In this document: in pieces, positions 57,145 through 64,000 of the stretch
Layout of the letters: each line of letters starts with the position of its first letter
How positions within the stretch are numbered: the stretch's first letter is position 1
NCBI RefSeq assembly: GCF_009730915.1
Contig: NC_052472.1
Coordinates: forward strand, 1,054,001-1,118,000
Origin: Dioscorea cayenensis subsp. rotundata
Lineage: Eukaryota > Streptophyta > Magnoliopsida > Dioscoreales > Dioscoreaceae
Direction: 5' to 3'
DNA: 64,000 bases
Program-made: the position numbers and the translations under genes
The notes under the pieces: generated by a model
What the model was told of the DNA's origin: nothing
The model's database searches: none
What the model saw: the letters and a program-made list of their open reading frames with translations, nothing else

Positions 57145-60100
57145 TCATGATTCGAGTTTGTTCCACAGATAAAAAGCTCTTCGGATAATTGGATCTGCAG
57201 AAAATCCTTCGGCATAAGCTCCAATTGCTCTCAACAGGCTTACAAACTTTTCCCCATTGTCCTATACAAAGAATCACAGCTAGACAAGTTAAATTTCGGC
57301 GCAGAGGGAAATACGACATTAGCACATACATGTTACATATATTGCACGAACCTGTGGTTTCCGAAATGCAAAGTCTTGTATCTTAAACGGAACCATGTAC
57401 GATGGAAGATCAGAACGTAAAGTTGCCTGTCATTGTTCGGAAAAAAAAAAAGTTAAAAAAGTACCGGTTCATCAAAATCATAAACTTTTGAGGCTCTTTT
57501 CTTTTCCTTTCTATTTCATGGTAAAGTAAGTGTTTTACCAGAACATAATTAACAAGATACACACAAAATCCTTGAAATGGTTAACTATAACAATGAAATA
57601 AAAATACTTGAATGCATGCATATATAATTTTATATCATATTAGTTGCGTCTCAAAAGAAAATGATGAAACCATATTAAAATATAAAGTATAATTTGCATG
57701 ATCTGTTCATATACATGTGCTTTACTAATACTCATTGCAAAGAAATGGATATTGGTTTGGTTGATATTTGCATTTCATGCGATTGGGATGACATTATAAA
57801 AGTACTAGTTGCCATTACTAATTTTTATTTCTTGCTCACTATGAGCCTTGAGGATAGTTCTAAAAAATTTAAAAAAATTAATTTCATTAAAGAGCACAAC
57901 AACTAAAGAAAACATGGAAAAGGTTAGGTGCGCAAATCGTAATGGTACGCGTGACACTATTAGTTCTATATATAGTTATATATCAATTGGTTCTCAATAT
58001 CATTCTGCTCTTAAATGCAAGCTTCTCCCATGTCTATATTTTACTCAAATGGAATGTAATCTATGCTTCAAGAATACAGCCATGAATAAAAATTTTAAGT
58101 TACTGTAATCATTATACTCTCTTCTTTCTCTGTATTTCATTCTTTGTCAACATTTCTTTGCATCATTAAAAGAGTTTATGGATCTAGATTCGACAGCCAG
58201 CAAAAATTGGTAACAGTTCATGTAGCAACTCAAAGTCTGAATTCATGAGCATGTAAGAATCACATAACAATGTCAAACACATAGACTGAAAATTAACTTT
58301 AGACTGCAACTATCCACATCTCCTCTTTGGTGAAACTGTGAAATGTCTTTATTGATGGCAAGAATAGTATTCAGAAGTTTTAATTTATGGTCAACATTTA
58401 TTTTAAACTTAACAACAAGTATACATGTTGAATGATACACAATATCTCCTTAATCCAAAGGGATTTCTATAATTCTTGCAAAATTTAAGCATATCAAATT
58501 ATCATAAGCATTCATCATAATTATAACTTGGATGACAGCAACTAAAAAAGAAAATGTGAGGGATGTTACCAAGTTCTTGCAAAGAATAGCCTGATCAGCA
58601 TTTTCCTTTAAAATCTGTAGAAATTGTTTTCCAAGCATATCAGATACTAAAAGCATTCGGAATCTGAGAGTACAAAAAAGAAAGCACAGAAGGTGACAAT
58701 GAAACAAGAAGGAAGAGTGAAGAAATTACAGTTAGAGTTTAAAAGTAGGCATCATACAACGATATTGCAACTTTTACTGCATCTAAATAGAACAAAGAGC
58801 AATGGTATTTGATGTTGTGAATCTTAAGAAAAAATGTAAAAGATATCATTCATATGGGAAGTCGATTTTGATAGGACTATTTAGTAATAATAGCATCTCC
58901 AAATAACAAGTGTTTTTTGAGGATATTTAGTATTAAATTTTACTTCATTGAAACCGAAAAGGAAATACCTTCTTAAAACGTTCATCTTCAACTTCATCCA
59001 CCCTTTGCAACAGCTTCTCCAACGAACCTAGAAGCCAATATGATCAATAGGAATATGGACTAATTTGTTATAAGGATTTTTAAAAAGCTTTAAACTTCAT
59101 AATTGATAACCCGAATTGACATCTTTGACCTACTCCTAAAAATAAAGTAACTGCATGAGACAGTGCAGCCAAAGCAAAACAGGATCATGGTGTTGCAAGA
59201 ATAGGATAGAAATAGACGGCAATAAAAAGAAGCAACTGGTATCTCCACATTGTACCATGGCAGGGTACAGGATAATGAGTCATATGAAATTGACCAGGAA
59301 AACCAAGGTTATGTTTCATACAACTATCATCTAATTGAACGAGGTAAAACATATTGCAGTCTTTAAATTTAATTAATGAAGGTGTCTCAGAAAAGCTAAA
59401 AAGAGAGGGGGAAACCAATACCAAATTTGGTAATAAGCTTTAAAGCATTTATTTCCCCGATGCCTTCAACACCTGCATCAATAGACATAAACAAAGCAAT
59501 ATAAGGATACTATTACAAGCATTAAAATACGACATAAAATATAAATCGCAAACATAAGGACAAATTATACCCACTTAAAAAATGAAGTAAAAATTCGCAT
59601 AAAACCATGTTTAAGCATTGAAGCCTAGATGGAAATGATCAGTGACAATCAACATGCTCCTCATAACAAGGGGGCAAAAAATAAAATAGTTAAGCTTTGA
59701 ACCTGGAATGTTGTCGGATTTATCACCAGCAAGGGCAACAACATCAACAAATTGAGAGGGTTTTAATGCCCCATATCTTTTAACGAAGTCTTCTATTCCA
59801 AATGAAACCATCCTAAAGAAATGACCATCAATTAGTTCGAGCCCTTCCATTTAATCTAAATTCTATATTTCAAGAAAATGAGATGAAGCATCAACGTTAA
59901 CTAGCCTTGACTTAACATCAAGAAACTTAAGAATCACATTTTTATAAATCATAGCTTTCAATATTTACTGTTGTATAACTTGCAAATCGTTAAGAACAAA
60001 TGCAGCAGCAGCCTATGTATGACCTCTGTTTCTATGAACAATAGAAATATGATGCTCACCCAGGTCCACGGGGAGCAATTCGTAGAAGACGTAATGAAGG

Positions 60101-63100
60101 TGACAAGATTTGAAAGAAATCTTTGTCTGGGGAGACAACCCGTACCTGTCTCAGACAATATAAGAATAACAAATAAATTCAGGAAAAGAAGAAACTGGAA
60201 ATCTACAAAATGACAAAAGGAAGCCAGGCTGGTAGTTCCCTCATGTAGATGTATGCTTGACCATCATGGACTTAATATTAGAACTTTTCTTATGCTTTTT
60301 GTAGCAGATCGGTGAACATAATACAGTGATATAAATGTAATTGTTCAATCAAATATCACAGGCCACCATGTACAGAAGTAACAGAACTGTTCCAGCATAA
60401 ATTCAAAACCATAGCTTGTTTTATAAAGAGTAAATTACCCCAAAATTAATTCACGAGGCAGAAGATAAAATAAAATAAAAATAAAAGCAGCACTTAAAAG
60501 CTCAGCAGTTCATTCTTTTGAATTATTTCAAACTCAAATTGCATGTAAACTGGATGGCCTGACATGTTAAAACGGCCAACCCTAGATCTGTAGGTTGTCC
60601 CTGAAGAAGGGGACAAATGTTCAGTATAAATATCCAACCCATTTGCTAATCTTGTAAAAACAATTAGCATCAACCATACAAATAAGATCATTAGGGAAAG
60701 ACCTTAAATCCAGCTGAAACACTATTCACAGCCAAAGTTCCAATGACGTCATCTGCTTCAACACCAGGAACCTGCAATAAACCCCAATAAAGCAAACTTA
60801 TGACAATTATCGGACAGAATATCTACCATAGTACCTACCTCAATCACTTTAAGGGACATTGCTTTCATAGATGCCTTCAGATATTGAAGGCCTTGAACAA
60901 CTGTATCAGGTGTGGGAATACGATTGCTCTTATAAGAGGGATACAGCATGTGACGAAAAGTCAATCCTATGTGAAAAGAGAAGCAGAATAATAAGAAAGC
61001 TGCACCAAAAAAGAAAAAAAAAGGAAAAGAAAAAAGAAGTACAATGAAAAATCATGATCATTGTATAAACAATCCTCAATAAAAATGAAAATGGATAGAT
61101 CAAAGCATCTACACATGAGGAAACCCTCTTTTGATAAAAATGTACAATACTAATGTGTGGTCAGCATCAGCAAATAACTAAGAAACTACAAAGACAATCT
61201 TATATTCAGTAACTGTCTTCTCATAACAATGTCCATTTCAATGGTAAATATTCCCCACAGCTTGCAACAATCTATATTGGAACATGACCAGAACAGCTTG
61301 TTAAATATCATTTAGAGACAAATGGGAAATGGGCTTTCCCTAGATTGCTATCAGCTGCCACCAATACAAATCAATTATCCCCACTCTCCCCAGATAACAG
61401 AGGGGGTGATTCTTACCTTTTGCCATGTAACATTCTTTTGATGGCATGGCAGTAGTGTGACCAAAGTGAACTCCTGAAAAGAAAAGTTTGACCACTGAAA
61501 AGTTACTTAATCTGAAAACTTCGAAAAGAAAGCTACCCAACTCCTCAAACAACTCTTGACTCAAGAGTCAAGATTTCATAACTTGGTAAATTAGTATCAC
61601 CATTTTACAGGGAGCTCCCAACCATATTGGTTAGTAGATCACTTAATCGAAACATGCAAAGGATAACCATACAAAATCTTTATATGCACTGAATAACCAT
61701 GATGAGCATCAACAACATCAAAGTCAATAGATTTTAACCCCAACCAAATCTCAATGCCTTGAATAACGAAAAGACAAACAACTAGTTTGTATTAGGTTGT
61801 GAAATTTCACAATTGGACATTGCCTGTGTTCATGAACGGATTTATATAAGTCAATAATGCTTAACTTGTTTTTATACATTTGAGAAGTCAAAAAAGGACA
61901 AGGCTGTGACATTAGCAGGAACATATGAAACACAGGTAAAGACATCTGTAGATCGAGACAGATGAAAACGCAATGGTAGGAGTTCCTGATGAAGGATCCA
62001 CTATGATACAGTGAAGTGGTAAATAGATAGTACTGATTTCTTATTACTTTGTGAACGCAGTCTTAACATCAAAGCAGAAGAAAGTGAAGAAACAAGTATG
62101 GGAACCAAAGAGGTAAAGGAGAATGAATGAAAATAATTACTGACATATGCTTCTCACCATCATGGTCAAATACCACCTGCATCAGAGAGAGCTCAATCAA
62201 TCACTTAAAATGGAAATTCTCTAGGTTAGCTAAAACAATAAATAAAATAGAAGGAAAACAATCTTAAATGATGAACTTATTTATCAAAATTAAAGAAGCA
62301 ACATTAAGAGACCATATTTTTACACACAACATAGAAGAACAATAATAACAGGAAAAAAAAAGACGGAAAACAACCTTAAAAAGATAAACTTATTTCTCAA
62401 AATTAAGAAACACCATTAAGAGATCATATGTTCACACACAACATTGAAGAAGTTATATCAGCAAAAAAAAAAATGAACTAAATATATCATAATTTCATTT
62501 CAACCTTGAACACGAAGGAAGTGATCTAACTCAATAAATTCAAGTAAATTAGTTCACCTCCCATTTCTTAAAATATGTCTATGCTGGAAACCTAATTTTA
62601 TAATTGAACCACAAAAACAATCAATCTAAATGTGGTAATCAATCGAAAGAAGAGCCTTTTCCTTTTTGTCAGTCATTAAACCCTCTGATGGTAAGCAATT
62701 TGTAAGGCGTAACTCCTTAACCTCTTCTTACGACACTAACAAAAGCTATAGGCAACCACTAGCCAGAGGCTTACAATCTTGGATGTAATAGGCTGGTACC
62801 AGTAGATATTAGTTGTCTGCCCTCCACCATCATAGACATAGACATTGAGAGGAAGTTCAATAAATTCACTTCTCTTGCAAAAATTTCAACCACTTTTCTC
62901 CTTTATTTGCCAGGCCAACAGCAAGGTGCATTTCTCAGTGGTGGACTTAATGCAAAACATGCATCAAATATCATGTTTCCCGCATTTTGAAAAAGGGTAA
63001 TCATCTATCTATTATCAGAATAAGCAGAAAGTACGCCAGAAAAAGACAATTTGTGCGACATAAATCTTGTTACAACAATCCCTATCACATCCTTCCAGAT

Positions 63101-64000
63101 TGTTCATCAACTAATGAGTAAAGGAAGGGAAAAACCCAAACTGTCATAACCAAGCAACAGCTAAGATTTAACCAATAGTTTTAATTCATTTATCACGGAG
63201 CACATGGAGACTATATGTGTTTAAAGGGAAAAAGCTTTAGAGGAGAAAATGCAGGTATGCATGACTGAAATCATCATTGTAGCTTGCAAACATAAGTTAA
63301 CAATGTAATATTTGAACATAGGAAAGAAGAGCTTACGGCAACATGTGAAGGAATGAACTCCAATATGTCCAATAACTGCAGGCAAAAAGAGAAGGTAAGT
63401 GACTTGTTCTCATATAAGCCTCAGGAATGTAAGACCATAATTATCTTGTATGTGTGTGTGAGAGAGAAATCCACAATCAAGACATTATAGTTTTCTCTTT
63501 TTCTCCATATCTTTAAATTATGCCTTTTCCTAACTGATAAAACCCATGACACCAAAGATGTAGACAATAAAATGAACTCAAAGAAAAGATAATCCTGTAG
63601 AATGAAAGATCGTCTGACATCTGGCGGAGGAATTAGATTTTAACATTGACAATTGAAAAACTTACAAAAGATAAAGCCGTAAATATGGTCAAAACCCAAT
63701 CTCCATTTCCATCAGCATGCTCCAGATGCCCATGCTGTAGTCTTGCTGCACCAAAGCAAGCCATGGAAATATTATTGTATGCAACTCAAGAAAAGGGAAA
63801 TCAATTACAATAAAGAACTGGAGTACAAAAGGAGAGCACTTCTAACTACAATGAAATAAACATAGAAGAAGTTCAGAAATTACCAAGAAGTTTGTAATAT
63901 GACCTGTACATAATTGAAGTTCCATCAATCAACATAACACGGCTATTTAGAGGACTGGCAACAATCTCCTTCTTAAGCTTTGTGGAAGCAGAGAAAGATT
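57145..64000 (-). CDS. 5'-3' exonuclease family protein (DNA polymerase I 5'-nuclease type), 5' end outside window
   Basis: Fourteen exons in minus order: >64000-63884, 63745-63666, 63375-63337, 62176-62158, 61473-61417, 60966-60839, 60771-60703, 60145-60060, 59812-59703, 59472-59422, 59027-58969, 58614-58570, 57426-57352, 57261-57145. All junctions are GT-AG with matching phases, giving 349 residues in the window. It has the fold of the polymerase I 5'-nuclease without the polymerase, as in the Arabidopsis organelle-type 5'-3' exonuclease family protein. Metal-binding acids are all visible: LIDGTS, VVFDHDG, VEADDVIGTLA, VSPDKDFFQ, LAGDKSDNIPG. The helix-hairpin-helix GVEGIGEINALKLITKFG binds DNA, and the C-terminus YAEGFSADPIIRRAFYLW is typical of the plant family. 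It probably acts in replication or repair of organelle DNA; the targeting peptide and first exon lie to the right of the window. One exon is only 19 nt (62158-62176). Confidence 0.93.

Noticed and set aside
57694..58108. Plus-strand frames within the exonuclease gene
   Set aside because: They lie in an intron of the minus-strand gene (57427-58569), lack homology and have intergenic composition.
1..64000. CRISPR arrays, operons, riboswitches, bacterial-type systems
   Set aside because: The window is plant nuclear DNA with spliced genes; the direct repeats seen are tandem duplications or microsatellites without spacer structure.

Overview
This is a nuclear segment of a flowering-plant genome. 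The evidence is AT-rich intergenic DNA, genes with many short GT-AG introns, plant-only families (SPIRAL1-like, CYP78A, redox-type plastidic G6PDH), abundant MITE and hAT/Mutator-like debris, and two N gaps of exactly 1000 bases, which look like scaffolding placeholders. Codon use is not GC-rich as in grasses. A non-grass monocot such as a yam would fit, but the species cannot be fixed from the sequence. All gene models below were spliced by hand from the raw sequence.

Layout. 0-6.4 kb: retroelement and TIR-element debris. 6.6-8.8 kb: SPIRAL1-like gene, copy 1. 9-13.2 kb: a diverged repeat of the block left of that gene, an 864-bp foldback palindrome and a nested hAT-like element, then a gap. 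16.2-16.7 kb: small two-helix membrane protein gene (-). 19.9-23.2 kb: a 2.28-kb Pack-MULE-like element carrying three host gene fragments (MIF-like, R2R3-MYB, receptor kinase), placed between two ~515-bp direct repeats. 26.9-29.8 kb: complete 10-exon plastidic glucose-6-phosphate dehydrogenase. 30.5-31.7 kb: nested MITEs. 31.8-34.1 kb: mitochondrial acyl carrier protein. 36.2-38.4 kb: two small membrane-protein genes, the second with an apparent 1-nt frameshift. 38.6-42.9 kb: a decayed, interrupted duplicate of that pair, with an orphan two-exon gene remnant and a second hAT-like element. Then the second gap. 44.1-46.4 kb: SPIRAL1-like gene, copy 2. 48.1-48.4 kb: an isolated GC-rich island. 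49.8-52.0 kb: CYP78A cytochrome P450 with a frameshift in its N-terminal region. 53.5-56.2 kb: tandem repeats. 57.1 kb to the right edge: a 14-exon (in window) 5'-3' exonuclease gene on the minus strand, running off the end.

The genes are ordinary housekeeping or developmental genes that do not form a pathway together. The unusual material is structural: the gene-capturing Mutator-like element in its direct duplication; the SPIRAL1 pair, whose promoter and first intron are nearly identical while the coding exons are clearly older; the long palindrome; and the hAT-like family with arrays of an AGCTCG word. I see no CRISPR, operon or microbial-type system.
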